Source of the DNA: Hymenopellis radicata | Taxonomy: Eukaryota; Basidiomycota; Agaricomycetes; Agaricales; Physalacriaceae | NCBI GenBank assembly: GCA_015501595.1 | Contig: JADNRX010000124.1 | Span: forward strand, 1 to 64,000 | DNA length: 64,000 nucleotides | Direction of reading: 5' to 3' | In this document: piece by piece, positions 1-11,735 of the stretch | Layout of the letters: every line of letters begins with the position of its first letter | Numbering within the stretch: position 1 is the first letter of the stretch | The notes under the pieces: model-generated | Told to the model about the DNA's origin: nothing | The model's database searches: none | What the model saw: only the letters and a program-made list of their open reading frames with translations | Made by a program: the position numbers and the translations under genes

Positions 1-2779
1 CCTGGAGCACATGCACGGGAGAGCTTCCGGTCGCTGTCACGCAATTCCGAAGGGAAGAAGAGTTTTGTTGCCTCTGGGAGTACGGATGAGGGATTCGTGA
101 CGTGAGTCAGTTGCTCTGGGGTTAAGTATTCATTGAGTTTGGGCATAAAGACTTGTTGGAGCCCACGAAAGCGGCGGATAAGACGGAGAATCGTTGCCCG
201 CTGTCGTTCAATACTGATCTCCTGATACGTAGCGCCGGACCGTCGGGCAGACACTTCCCATGCGAGCGCACGCCTAAATCAATTTCCAGAATTAGAACCA
301 AGTTCGTTGTGAATTATAGTTACTTACTGAAGTCTCTCAATATCAAGTCCAGTTGTCAAGAATACAGCCATACTCGACTCAAGGGTGATCGCTCCAGCCT
401 CGCTAAGTCTCTGCTTCTCCTCCCGTATGAGCTGAAGCTCAACATCACCGAGTGTGTCCGATTTCCCCTGAGCATGCGGCTCGTATGGGCAGGGCAGGAG
501 CCGGTTCCTGTCCCACGCGAGAATGTCAGACAACCAGGTGTTGATCGTGTCCTCTCCCACATAGGGAATAATTCCAGCGGTGAACTGCTCGAATTCCACG
601 GCGTGAACGTGACCTTCCTTGATGGCCTCAGCCAAGCGCTTCGTAAAGACGCGACCTGTGGTAAATTTGAGTCATGGTCAACAATACATCAAGATATGGA
701 TTCATTTACCAAATGCCATGATCGTTTGGTAATTATGAGCAGCGAAGATGTCGTCCAGAGTATCATGCCGAGAACCCGGACCCATCATCTTCGTCTGGGC
801 CGCCGCACGATTGCTATCTGCCCAGTTTGCTTCCACAGTTTCTGAGTGGGTTCGACCCGCGCCGACCAGGTAATTGAACGAATAAAGAGCATGACATTCC
901 ACCTTTCATAACAAGTAAGTACACTATAAACAACAAAGGAGGCCTCCCACGGAGCGCCATACTTTGTGAGCCCACAAATGGAACTTGGGAATACAAAAAG
1001 TTACTTGCTCACGCTCCATCGATGGGCGCCATTGCTCCGGAAGTGATGCGACGCGTTCCCAGAATCCTGATCCCCACTGGCAAGCAATGTCATACGAGAT
1101 TACGATTTCATGATTCTCGTTTGCCTTGAGAACGCTGGCGATCAAGGGGTCGACGTTGCAATACCTGAACCAATTGAAGGGCGAGTGAGTACCATTATCT
1201 GTAGTGACGCGGCGAAAACAGACCGTTCACCGCGTTGGAGGTCTCCAATCCCATTCGGCATCCAGACTCCGTGCCTCGCACATGTCACTCCCGCCACCCC
1301 GGTTGTCCTCAATCCTCGAACATTCTTCAGGTTGGCTAGAAACATGGCCTGGAAACCCGAACAAGATGACATATCTTCCTGGTTGACGAAGGCTCGGATG
1401 TGGGCTTCGTATGGAGCCTGAGTTGTAAAATGTGTCAAACCATCACCCAATGGAGGGTCGCGTTCGGGTGTAGACACAATGGCGTTGCGCGCACGGAAGT
1501 TAGCGTCTTGCGCGGTGAAGAGACGGAATCGATATCTACATGACCATGAGAATGATACTGACTTTGAATATAATGAAATACTCACTGTCGGGGCTGACGG
1601 CGCCAATTCTCGGGAAGATTGATTCCAGGATGGGGACAGGCGGGACATCTTAACGCCAACTCGCCGGGTGCAGTGCCATCAGCTCCGCTAGGGTCATGTC
1701 CTCGGCCAGCACGTTTGAGAAGTTTCAGGAACCGCCACTGTCGAATGGCACGCAGCAAGACCTTGTAACGATTGACGGGAGGAGTACCAGATCGGTTTTC
1801 TGTCATAGTTTTGAGAGCCTGCCACATGTCCCACGCGGGTAGCTTCCCAAGCGTGTTGATGGTATGGAAAAGTCGGAGCAGACCGAAGGTAGTGGCGGAG
1901 CGGGGTTCCAGGGGAGTCGCGGGGTACCACGCTCGGCGGAGAAGTTGAACATAGGCAGGCGGCGCGGTAGAACAGCCGCAGAACAAGACACAGACGGAAT
2001 GAATACCATTGACGGCGAGTACGGTGAATTCGCGTGTCGTCGAGTGTGGGAATGGGCAACGCATGCCTGCGGGGTGGCCAAGTTGCACCGTAAGACCGAG
2101 TTCACGTAGAGAGGTCGGGTCAAAATAAAACCCATTCCATTTCTAAATAAACTGTTAGTTGATTGAAGTATAGATCAGCAGAAATAAGAACCTCAATACA
2201 ATGCAACGGGTGCGTCTCGTGAAATTCGAGACAACATTTCCGGCAGACAAGACCAAGCCCGACGCACTGCTCGTCACAGCAGCGATACTCGGCTTGCCCG
2301 GGGCTCTCGGACGTGCATCGTGCACAGATTTCCGTGTCATCCCCCAGCCCATCACGCCGAAGAAGCTCCGAGAGAAACTGGTCCTTGTAGGGGCGCCAAG
2401 TAGCCATTGGGTTATCCTACTAAATGTAAGAACCATGGACTAAGGAATGAAGAGAACTTACGCTGTTGTTGTTTCTTCCCTTAGGGAGAACATTGACTCC
2501 ATCCTCATCATCTTCCGCGTCCGAGTTCTCTACCTCAACCAGTGGCGGACACCCCAAAAGGTAAGAGAAGTGATCCACGGAATCAGCGACCGAGGCGGAG
2601 AGAAGATCCTCTTGACGGCTGAATGGGGGAGGCGGACCAATGTCGTCGTCCACTAGAACGGTGGTCTTGGCATGGACGTAGCGCCCCGTAGTAGAAACTT
2701 GGGAGACGGACGAGACGGGAGCATCTGCTCGCGACTGTACGAAGCCAGCAGCTCGGCCTGATTTCTTGCGGGACTTCAT
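1..2779 (-). CDS. KDZ-family transposase with CxC2-like cysteine cluster (3' end cut by window edge)
   Basis: Spliced minus-strand gene. Exon 1 begins at 2779 (MKSRKKSG) and ends at 2462. Exon 2 starts near 2416 with DNPMATWRPY and holds a cysteine/histidine cluster (CARCTS, YRCCDEQC, CRKCC, HPLHCIE) of the type found in KDZ transposases. Later blocks continue leftward: FTVLAVNGIHSV near 2040, ARHGVWMPNGIGDL near 1230, VISYDIACQWGSGFW near 1090 (the YDIACQW motif is a KDZ hallmark), VGAGRTHSETVEANW near 860, and a helical C-terminal part to base 1. KDZ elements are DNA transposons common in agaricomycetes. No stop was needed to join the exons by eye, but not every splice site was resolved. 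Terminal inverted repeats were not found; one end lies outside the window. Family call is firm; activity is unknown. Confidence 0.85.
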
Positions 2780-2831
2780 CAGTCTGGTGTTCAACAAAGG
2801 ACATAGAGACATACCAGATTTATATAGGTTC

Positions 2832-3183
2832 GAGGTGACTACGTGGTTTTGAAAAGGACGGGATGTTCAATCGATCGCGTGAAAGATAAGTATGCACTCG
2901 ATCATTCGTCTACGATGTAGCAGTCAGCTACTCGACGAGAGACAACCATAATAGAAATAATCCACGTACATGAGGTCGGGCTCGTTTATCGAGCTCGTGA
3001 ATAGTCCACTTTGAGGTGACTACGTGGTTTTGGGATGTTCACTCGCTCGCATGAAAGATAAGTAGGCAATCAATCATTCGTCTACGATGTCGCAGTCAGC
3101 TACTCGACGAGAGAGAACCATAATAGAAATAATCCACGTACATGAGGTCAGGCTCGTTTATCGAGCTCGTGAATATTGGTCCA
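2832..3183. repeat. Tandem duplication, two copies of about 175 bp
   Basis: Copy 1 spans 2832-3012 and copy 2 spans 3013-3183. Both begin with gaggtgactacgtggttttg and end with tcgagctcgtgaata, with a few substitutions and a short internal indel between them. They lie just upstream of the KDZ gene. The rest of 2780-3447 shows no gene I can support. Confidence 0.85.
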
Positions 3184-3447
3184 CGCGTTGGAGATTGAGA
3201 TAAAGTCAAACGAGAAGCCAGACCGAGTATTTTGACCAGATCATGGATTCCACTGTCTACGTCAAGTTTACAAAACGGGCACGGGCAAAACCACGAACAC
3301 GCCATCAGCGCGTGTATGATAATGTAAAAACATTATCAAGGGTGTTTAGAGCGTGTGGACGTGAGTCAGAGACTGCTAAAAGAAGGTGAGAGTGGTTATC
3401 AGAGGCGATCACCAGATTAACTCACCCGTCTCTTTCCTCCCACAACC

Positions 3448-4419
3448 ATGGTGAAAGAGGTTCCGCCGAAAGCACCCATCAAGGATCCCTCTCACGATGT
3501 GCACTCTCCTGAGACGTGTATTCCTCCTTGGCACCCGGATGCAGGCGACGAGGACCTGCGAGAGAGAGGTGGAAAAGATTTGTATTTGGTGACTCGTGGT
3601 CATACTGTCGGTCTTTTCTCGTCTTGGTGCGTTCTCTTTTTACGGCTATTTCGTCTCTTACTGTCTCTCAGGCCCTCTGCGGCGAAGAGCGTCAACAATT
3701 ACGATGGCAATGTGCACGTAGCGCGCCCGAGTTACGCACAATGTCTCCAGATTTGGCGCCAGGCGTGCCGCGAGGACGCGATCAGTCGTCACCAACATCC
3801 ACCCAAGCCAACCATCATCATTCCCGATGATGAGCCTGATGACATCGACGGCGACAATGGAGACCATAACCGCCCGGAAACAGCAACGGATTGGGACGGT
3901 TTCTCTGTCTTATCACGGATATCTGATGCTGTTCCTTCATCTCGTTTTTTCACGGCCCCGGAGCCTTCCACAAGCTCGGAAATACGTGGTCGACGTCGCA
4001 CATCTGTGCGTGGTGGTTTCGGCAATGAAGAAGGGCAGCCTGCGGTGGTAGAGTGTTGGTGTTGCGTCGAGATCGAGGGCGAGGCAAGTGTCGATATTTT
4101 CATCAATCTGTACGTGTATTTCTATCCAGTTGACCTTCGGATTTGGGCTTATATTTTTCTAGAGGGCTTGCCCGCGAAGCCTTGCTTGCTGCAGCGCGCC
4201 GCGGCCGTCATGGTCGTATTCGTGTTGGACCTACGATTCACTCGGTCACTCCGGCAGATTATCTCGCTTAGATCTCATGTATTATCTCCCCCTAATCCAC
4301 GTTTACTGCTGACAATTTTGTCTTATTTGCGCCGTGCGCTCGTCCGTGTTTATGCCTATTTTCCCTCCTTGTTTACTATCGTACCCTCCGAAACTTTCGA
4401 ACGCGACAACCGACGATGA
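3448..4419 (+). CDS. Weak hypothetical open frame upstream of the expanded-family gene
   Basis: A 323-codon open frame starting MVKEVPPKAPIKD and overlapping the next gene's ATG by 4 nt. Its first part (about 150 codons) is acidic and proline-rich, including IIPDDEPDDIDGDNGDHN. The last third is hydrophobic and reads like pyrimidine-rich untranslated sequence. A plausible intron lies within 3577-3670, ending tctctcag. I do not recognise the protein. It may be a 5' leader or a short upstream gene of the 4416-7139 locus rather than an independent gene. Confidence 0.25.
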   Translation: MVKEVPPKAPIKDPSHDVHSPETCIPPWHPDAGDEDLRERGGKDLYLVTRGHTVGLFSSWCVLFLRLFRLLLSLRPSAAKSVNNYDGNVHVARPSYAQCLQIWRQACREDAISRHQHPPKPTIIIPDDEPDDIDGDNGDHNRPETATDWDGFSVLSRISDAVPSSRFFTAPEPSTSSEIRGRRRTSVRGGFGNEEGQPAVVECWCCVEIEGEASVDIFINLYVYFYPVDLRIWAYIFLEGLPAKPCLLQRAAAVMVVFVLDLRFTRSLRQIISLRSHVLSPPNPRLLLTILSYLRRALVRVYAYFPSLFTIVPSETFERDNRR

Positions 4420-7139
4420 CTGCCCGTAAAGCCAACCCTCAGAAACGCGGTCCCAAAGGCTGGTCAGACACCACCAGGGCGCAGTTCTTTGAGAGTGTCA
4501 AGTCAGACTGGGAAAAGTCTCGAGCAGCTGGGAGGGCTGCACTAGGCAAATGGGGTCAATCCATTGCGACTCGATATATGATTCGCTATGGTGAACTGTC
4601 TGACAAGGTGCGCGAGCTTACCACGTCTGCGAATTTGTTTTTGACTATAATGACAGGACGACCTTGACGAAGTACCTCCGATGCCCACCGAAGACGAAGT
4701 CACTGCTTGGGAAGCGAAGGAGTCCACAGAGCTTTCCAAACTTACTGCAGAGGAAGCCAAGGCCCGGACGGACACACTGAAGGCATTGGCTACGGTGCGT
4801 GCTGCCAGTTTAACGTCCGAGTACCGTTTACTGACGATATTACTAGAAAATTACAACTTGGTACCGCAACACGTATTCTAGTGTCAGCAAGACGGACGAG
4901 GCTGTCATTAAGGACGCCATCGATAGCGCCCTCGAAAAGGACACGAAACCCCACCGCGCGCAGGTAATCCAGGCGTACACGAGTGTCTACTGGGAAAAGG
5001 GACTTAAAGAGGCCGTTGACAACGCTTTCGCCGCCGCCGTGGAGGCCGCCAAGAATGCGTACGATGTTGCCGTGGCTGTCGATCACTCTGTGCAGATGGA
5101 GAAGGTCGAGTACCTGAAGGTTCTCCATCGCGTTGTGAAGGAGCATTGGGATCGTGAAGCTCCCGAGGTTCATGCAGATATGAAGAAGGTCGTCGAAGCA
5201 AAGTACACTGAGGAGATGCAGGAGTACGAGGATCTCAAGGCCGTCAAGGGGAAGAAGTTTACGCCTGAGCAGTATCAAAAGTATGGTATTTTCTCGAGTT
5301 AACTGTAACTATGAACTAATGGGTGTCATACAGGTCTCTCAACCAGGGTATGGGAGCCCTTCAACGACTTGCCGATAGCCTTCACGAGCGCTTCGGCAAA
5401 GTCTGTGTCATAATGTTTATTGGACCGAACTATGAAAAGGACGGAAAAATCGAACCATTTAGGTACGTCTGACCCGCCTTAATTTCCTCGAATGCGATAC
5501 TAATGTCTTACAGTGTCCATGCCGGCCAGACGCCGACCGGACTCAAATGGCATGAAGCCGATACTCCAGGATTCCATGCGGCGGAGAAGCTTCTACTGCG
5601 TTTCGGCCGTCAGTGCTATCGTAAGTCAAGTCTACTTCTCATCTTGTAGTCTCTTCATCTGAGCCTTTGTTACAGCATCTGGGAATTTCTCGGAGGACTT
5701 GCCAGACATTGGGTCTACGGCCATTGCTCCTACCTCGACTACCGCGTCCCCTGCCCCACACACGACGACCCCTTCATCATCTACCTCGAAGTCTATGACC
5801 GCTCCGAGCCAGCCTCGACCGACTCCTCGTCCCAAACTGAAACGTACTCTGACTCTCGGACCCGCTCTTACTGCTCGGCTGGCCGAACTCGTTGATGAAG
5901 ATCGCGAAAAGTGTCTCTCGATTCTTCAGTCCATGAGCCAGTACGAACGCACTCGCGAGGACAACTTGATCGTAGTGCACACGACCTTTGTCAAGACATT
6001 TGGCCCTAAGGACCCGTCGGCTATCTTGAAGGGTATTACGGCGGGCTGTCGCGTTAAGCAGGATGTCGACGCCATGACTTTTCTGAGTCTAGAGGCTGAT
6101 GAGCAGCTCCGACTCCACGAGGAGATCGCCGAGGCAATGCGTGTCGAGGAAGAGGAGGCAATTTTAGCTGAGGAAGAGGAGGAAGACGATGTGCAAGCTG
6201 TCAGTGCCGGCATAGGAGAACAGGACATCGAGGCTGCCACCTTCTTGAGTTTGGAGCTCGAGGAGCAGCTCCGGCTTCACGAGGAAGTTGCCGAGGCAAT
6301 GCGCATCGAGGAGGAGGACGTCTTGGATACAGAGGAGGCCGATGTCAGGGCGGGAGAAGATGCTATTGGACCGGCTACGCCTACGGGACCGCGCTCGCCC
6401 GTTCTCAAGCCCATTGCTGAGAACGTCGACCTCGAAGTTGAGCAACTACACTGGGACGACGAGGTTGATACCAGCAAGTGGTATCCAGAGCTGGTTGATG
6501 CCTTCGTCGCATTCAAGCGAGGACGTTATTTCCCTCAATCCTGGATTCAACTCGTCGACAGTTTCATCAACTTCGAACGTGTTACCGGCTTCGACGTTAA
6601 CGGCACCAAGTTTACTACGACGAGTCGCCCTGAGGTAGTTGCCCAGTTCATGCAGGGAGCTCGCGGGTGGTCAAAACAGTGGCCGATCGGACCTGTCAAC
6701 GACTTCATCACAAAGTGGCGAGCTTGGTGGCTTGCTCACCAACCGGCAGCACGGATCGAGGGTAATCATTTGATTCGGTTGGAGAAGTTGTCAGAGTGGA
6801 ACGGTTTGGATGCGAAGCATGGCAGGAACGGGTTCTTGATGGTCATGGGGACCTTGTTGTGGTGGGGCGAAGCCGTTTTCGTTCAGCCACGGTCCAAGCC
6901 CACGGAGGAGCAAGCCGAATGGGAGTTGGCTGTTGAGGATGTGACTTGGGTTCTCGAGCACATGCTTCGAACAGTCAAGTTCGCTCCGAAGCCGGCTGCT
7001 AAGTCCTCTTCGACGAAGCGCAAGCGAGCTGGCGATGACAAGGAGAACGAAGCGCCACCAGCCAAGGTAAGTCTTCACTTCGATTCAAATACTTTTCGTC
7101 TCACATTACCTTCAGCGTACACTCCGCGGTCGTAATTAA
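4416..7139 (+). CDS. Member of an expanded agaricomycete family of unknown function, seven exons
   Basis: Exons resolved from GT-AG junctions with continuous frame: 4416-4607, 4657-4794, 4847-5280, 5334-5462, 5514-5620, 5676-7066, 7116-7139. The N-terminal third (MTARKANPQKRGPKGWSD) is basic, then helical and charged. The middle contains VHAGQTPTGLKWHEAD and a Pro/Thr/Ser linker near 5720-5830. Two acidic repeats of TFLSLE..EQLRLHEE.AEAMR type occur at 6076-6195 and 6238-6330. The C-terminal part carries WSKQWPIGPVNDFITKWRAWW and a WWGEAVF block, a pattern I recognise from many mushroom hypothetical proteins. It ends in a basic tail (KRKRAGDDKENE) that could be a nuclear signal. No enzymatic motif is visible. 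Such genes often sit near transposons, as here, but the biochemical role is unknown. Confidence 0.75.
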
Positions 7140-8242
7140 TATGTACCTCATGCTGCATTATGGACACTAGGTTTTTTTGTTGACCACTTTATTGAAATCA
7201 TATAGAGTTTTTTTGTGTTTTCGATGCCCCCCAGGTGTCGGTTATTCATGACAGAAAGCGAAGGAAAACAGGTAGACCAATCCCGCCCTACGCGCGCAAC
7301 GATACCCGCCCGCCCCCGGAATGCTATGAAAAAAAGGTTGCACAATATGGATCAATTACTGTCACAATATGCGCCCAGTCATGGAGGTTATTTTATGAGA
7401 AGAAACGGACAGAACGGGTACTCCAAGCCCGAGCAACGCATTGAAGGAATTTGTCCTAATTAGGAAAGTATGTGGCGGGACGGCGGCGCAGGGCGAATTT
7501 GAGGTGGCGCGGCTAGTCGTGAGCATAGAGAAGGGTTTTAGTGGACTTACAGCCAAAAATCTACTCTAAGCAAGCATGGGAATCCCGAGGAATACACCAG
7601 ATGAACCACCCCATCCCAATTAGGAAGGAACGTGGCGGGATGGCCGCGCAGAGGTCCCACGGATCGCAGATAGGCAATGTTATTGAATGGGGAGATTCTA
7701 TCAGAGGCTACAGAGGTTCTGGTAGCAGCCGCAGGATTAGAGGCGGGTGTGGCGGACCCATCCCAATTAGGCAAGTACCTGGTGCGAGGGCGGCGCAGAG
7801 CCGATCTGAGGCGTCGTCGAGGCCGAAATAAGCGATATATATTAGAGAATCAATGGCGGGAGGTGGTAGAGGGTGTAGTAATAGTGGTATGAAAAGGCTA
7901 GAGGCGGGCGTGGCGGACCCATCCGAATCGGGTACGCCCTGCACGCGAGTGCCGATATCCGGCATCGTGCATGACCCGGCACGCACGGCATGCACCCAGC
8001 TGCCAGCCAGCCGTACCGGGTGGTGCTCTTTTAGGCAGGAGGGCCCTATAACTAGTTATCGGCCTGTAATTGCATCCTTCTAGCTCAGAGCCCAAATTGT
8101 AATGTGGGGCCCTCAGATAGCATCCTATAATGAGTTGTTAGTACAGCATAGGGTGGTATATCATACTACACGCCCTTTCGCGGAGTCAACCGGACGATGA
8201 CCAGGAAAGCCAGTTCAAGGCTGACTAAGCTCGAATCTTCCA
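7140..8242. repeat. Gene-free stretch with degenerate repeats of about 170 bp
   Basis: No gene is supported. Between about 7425 and 7960 the motif catcccaattagg followed by a gtggcggga or gcggcgcag segment recurs three to four times (near 7450, 7610, 7760 and 7915), each preceded by gaggcgggygtggcggacc in the later copies. This looks like a diverged tandem array. 8090-8242 leads into Gypsy-1; I could not identify a 5' LTR there. Confidence 0.55.
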
Positions 8243-8305
8243 TTGTCCTACGGTCAAGTAGAACCTTCGTATAATTCCCTCTCCATTTGCCCACCCGCGT
8301 CGAGC

Positions 8306-8634
8306 ATGGCCTTCACAAAGGCGGGAGGACGGACGACCAACAACTCCGCATCCGCAGCGCTAGAGACGCCGCTCCCAGTAGCTCCCAAGCCACGTGCTTC
8401 AGGAAGTCGCTCACCCGCGACTACAAGCGCCGAGTCGAAAAAGATTACGGGAAAGCCGACAGACTTGCCAACCCCCCCGTCTCCGACTACGCCGATGAAT
8501 AAGCCGCGCTCAACGACGGGCAGACCAGTCGCGTCAGTCGCGTCCCCCGTTCCCCCACCTTCCACTCCGCCAAAAGCAGATACCCCAGCCTCTCCAAGCT
8601 CCAATCGTGGTAGAAGACGGAAGCACACTACTAC
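8306..8634 (+). pseudogene. Gypsy-1 gag, N-terminal segment before the hAT insertion
   Basis: Starts MAFTKAGGRTTNN at 8306 and is low-complexity Ser/Thr/Pro-rich, as is common for gag N termini in fungal Gypsy elements. An in-frame ATG at 8243 is an alternative start. The frame ends in KHTTT at the hAT target site (actactac, 8627-8634). It resumes in register at 9789 on the far side of the insertion. Gag would form the structural shell of the retrotransposon particle. Confidence 0.6.
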
Positions 8635-9788
8635 TAGAGACCTCAACGAGTCACCGAGTCACCGAGTCATCTGGTGACTCGACTCGCCTCGGGCACGTCG
8701 GTGTTCGCACTCATGTGACTCGCGAGTCACATACTCGCGAGTCCGAGCACGAGTCTGAGTATCCATTTTCAGACCGCGAGTCATCACACGATGACTCGCA
8801 AATATTTAGATATATATTTAAGCTAAATTTACCAATTTTTTGCAGAGCAAATGGTCCGCAACGTCTCGAGAACGAGACGTGCGCGATTATCCTGCTCGAT
8901 CCGGCGATCCGGGCCGAGTCCCGAAGCGACGCGTCAGCGTCTGATCGAGTGGTATTACTCTCTTCTCAACCACCACCACGACCACCGCCAACACCCAGGG
9001 AGTGACGATTGTCGCTCCCGCTGCGCTGACGATTGTCAGCCAGCTGTAGGGTGTGTTTTTGGCCTCGGCTTTGTGCCGGGCTCGCTGCTGCTGGCTCTGC
9101 GCCAGTAGCAGAGCTGGAACATGACCCGTTGCCGACTTGAAGTCGGCAACGACACTATCACCGCTCGACTTCAAGTCGGCGTCGACACGAGCGGCGCTCG
9201 ACTTTGAGTCGGCGTCGATAGAGACGACTTAAAAGTCGTCTCCAGGACGCGTAAGCCCCGCAAACGGGCAGTACACGATTCAGTCACTGGATCGCAGCGC
9301 CGATGATGGATGAGGACGACGACGACGAGGACACGATGATGATGATGATGATGTGATGAGGAGGGGGATGTGATGTGATGAGGCGGATGATGCGAGATGG
9401 ATGCGACGACGAGTCGTTCAGAGTTGACCACCACCATCACCATCCTCCACCACCACCTTCCTCCACCACCACTATCCTTCCACCACCACCACCACCACCG
9501 TCCTTCCGCCATCACCCCCACCATACCCTCATGCCCAGCTGACTGTCCCCGTGCCATTGCCCGGGGATGCTCGCTGCGCATGAATGCTTGGGGGTGTATG
9601 GACTCGCAAGTACTCGTGAGTATCCGAGATGACTCGGACTCATGGTGAGTACTCGCGAGTGGACTCGCGATGACTCGTGAGTCATCGCGAGTCGAGTCCG
9701 ACGCGAGTCTGAACTGGACTTCTTTTTATGTGAGTACTCGCGTCACGAGTCGCGAGTCTGACTCGCGTCGGACTCGTTGAGGTCTCTA
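8635..9788 (-). mobile_element. hAT-like nonautonomous DNA transposon, copy 1 (1,154 bp)
   Basis: Left end tagagacctcaacgagtc (8635-8652) matches the reverse complement of the right end, and the 8-bp direct repeat actactac flanks it at 8627-8634 and 9789-9796. An 8-bp duplication with ends beginning TAGAG/TAGGG fits the hAT superfamily. Both subterminal zones are packed with actcg/gagtc and actcgcgagt palindromes (8640-8810, 9600-9780), resembling hAT subterminal transposase-binding repeats. The interior has simple repeats (9300-9500) and hairpins such as gccgacttgaagtcggc. No transposase coding was recognised. It is inserted in gag. Strand is set by its opposite orientation to copy 2. Confidence 0.8.
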
Positions 9789-11735
9789 ACTACTACTGCC
9801 ACGGTGCCCTTGGTTTCATCCCTACTAGCCTCTAATCGCCCTATTAACTCGCCTGAAGCGAGGTCGAACAATCCTGTACGCCTCGGGTCGGGATCGTCTT
9901 CCACCCCGACTCAAGCTTCGACTACCCTTCCGACAAGCAGTATCGTTCCGCAACCCGCTATTCCCTCCGAACACGTACCCATTGCCTCGGCCACCGTGAC
10001 ATCGGTGTCTACCCTCTCCGCTACCCCTCTATTGCCTCTGGATGAGAGCGACCCTTCAGAATGGCTCTTCCCAGATTCTATAGAGCCGGAGGTCACTCAA
10101 GACCCAAAGTCTTCGACCGGGAACCCTAGAACGTCTCGAATCCTCGAGAGCGTTACAGCAGGAATGCGAGTCGCCCGCGAATCGAATGATGAGCGAGGTA
10201 ACAGCTTCTTGCTGGTGAGTCCTGGGAGGACTTATAGTCCGCGAGATGAGCCTCTGACCGCGTCAGTCGCGCGCTTCCACGCTCCTTGGAACCCAAACCA
10301 TATCGAAGAGGACCCCCTCACCCCCTTCGGCGCCGTCAATGGATTACTCCCTCGTCGAACTTTGGAAGAAACCATGTGGGTTCGAGAGCTTATCATACGC
10401 GTCTCGTACCCCCATACTGGTAACTTCTGGAGGAATTTGCCGGAAGCCGTCGAGGAGGCGGCGGGCATGATCATCACTCGTCAGGATCTCATACGCGTTC
10501 CCAACCCGTCCGGGACCAAGTTGACCCCCCTATGGGGACTAGCTATGGAATATCTGGAACAATTAGCTCATGTCGCTCTGGCCGTGACGCAGTGCTTGGA
10601 TTCCTTCCATTCCTACCTATGGTCTGGAGAGGACTCCTTTCAGATGGATCCAGATTGGAAGCTTCTGCGCCTACTAGAGCAGAGCAGTAATGCTCCTCGA
10701 GTTCTCATTACCTTCGGTGTCTGGCAGGAACGCCTTCGGAATGCGCAGCAACGTCTGAATCGATATCTTCTAGGGTTACAAGGAATGTGGGACGATTCAC
10801 AACGCATACGTCTTCCAGAGCTGCAGTCGACAATCTCGGAAGTTCGGACGCACGAAGGATCTGGAGGAGGTCGTACGGAAGTGGGTAAATATTTGCGACG
10901 CCCCAAATACTACGAAATCGCTCGCCAAATCGATCCTGACGAAGCTGACTACCTAGTCGGTCGTCTCGACAGCGAGAATCATGCCCGCCTCGACAGCTTC
11001 TACAAACAATCCAACCCTTCCGTCTATGGGATGCCCCCTGCAGACAACGCACACTATGAAATGATCGACGACGCCACGGCACATATTCACCATCTGATGC
11101 AATCCATCCCAGTACGGGAAGCTAAAGGGAAGAATTCAGTAAATTGGATTCCTGGCGACCGCTCACTCAGTTCGGAAAGCGTCCCTGTGCTTCCCGCGCA
11201 TGCACCACGACTCCCTAGACAAGCTCCCTTACAGGATCCTCATCCCATCTCTGTTTTACCAGGCGTAGGTCGTTTCCAAGACTTTACGGGCAACGCGCAT
11301 CGCGGCTATGTTCCTGTCTCTCGAGCTGATCATCAGGCGGCCTCGACAGCGGCGCAGGATTACAACCAAACCGAACTGAGACTGCCTGCAGGAATGCGCG
11401 CGGGGCCGGGTTACATCGGGATGGAGGACGTTGGGAATAACACGGGTGTCCCTTTCAAGGACAACACAGGCGAAGGAGGATTCGGAGGTGGCGGAGGCGG
11501 TCCAAGTAGAGGACAGGGAGGCGCAGACCATGGTAGAAACCTGGGTGGCGGAGGAGGCGGCTATGGAGGTGGAGGAGGTGGATATGGAGGTGGAGGAGGT
11601 GGATATGGAGGTGGTGGTGGGAATGGTGGAGGCGGAGGGTTTTACAGCGGTGGCGGTAATGGAGGACCCGGTGGTGGCGGCGGTGGACGACGAGGACATC
11701 AGGAAGAAGACGACGACGGAATGGAGTGGCAGAGT
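9789..11735 (+). pseudogene. Gypsy-1 gag, N-terminal domain up to the inversion point
   Basis: Continues the gag frame from the hAT right target site. Recognisable text includes DPSEWLFPDSIEPEV and a long helical stretch (about residues 200-400 of this segment). A glycine-rich tract of GGGGGGYGGG type at 11480-11690 is followed by an acidic patch (HQEEDDDGMEW). Open frame continues to 11993, but beyond about 11735 the plus strand is only the complement of the inverted gag core, so that tail is not meaningful. Glycine-rich tracts before the gag core are seen in other fungal Gypsy elements. Confidence 0.65.

Noticed and set aside
153..845. 230-codon open frame on the plus strand
   Set aside because: Antisense to the clear KDZ transposase exons on the minus strand; no motif of its own.
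7425..7960. CRISPR-like array of spaced repeats
   Set aside because: Repeats are long, diverged and unevenly spaced, in a eukaryotic setting; better read as degenerate tandem repeats.
9171..9581. Minus-strand frame with long runs of Trp, Gly, Val and His
   Set aside because: Translation of simple trinucleotide-like repeats inside the hAT element; no protein pattern.
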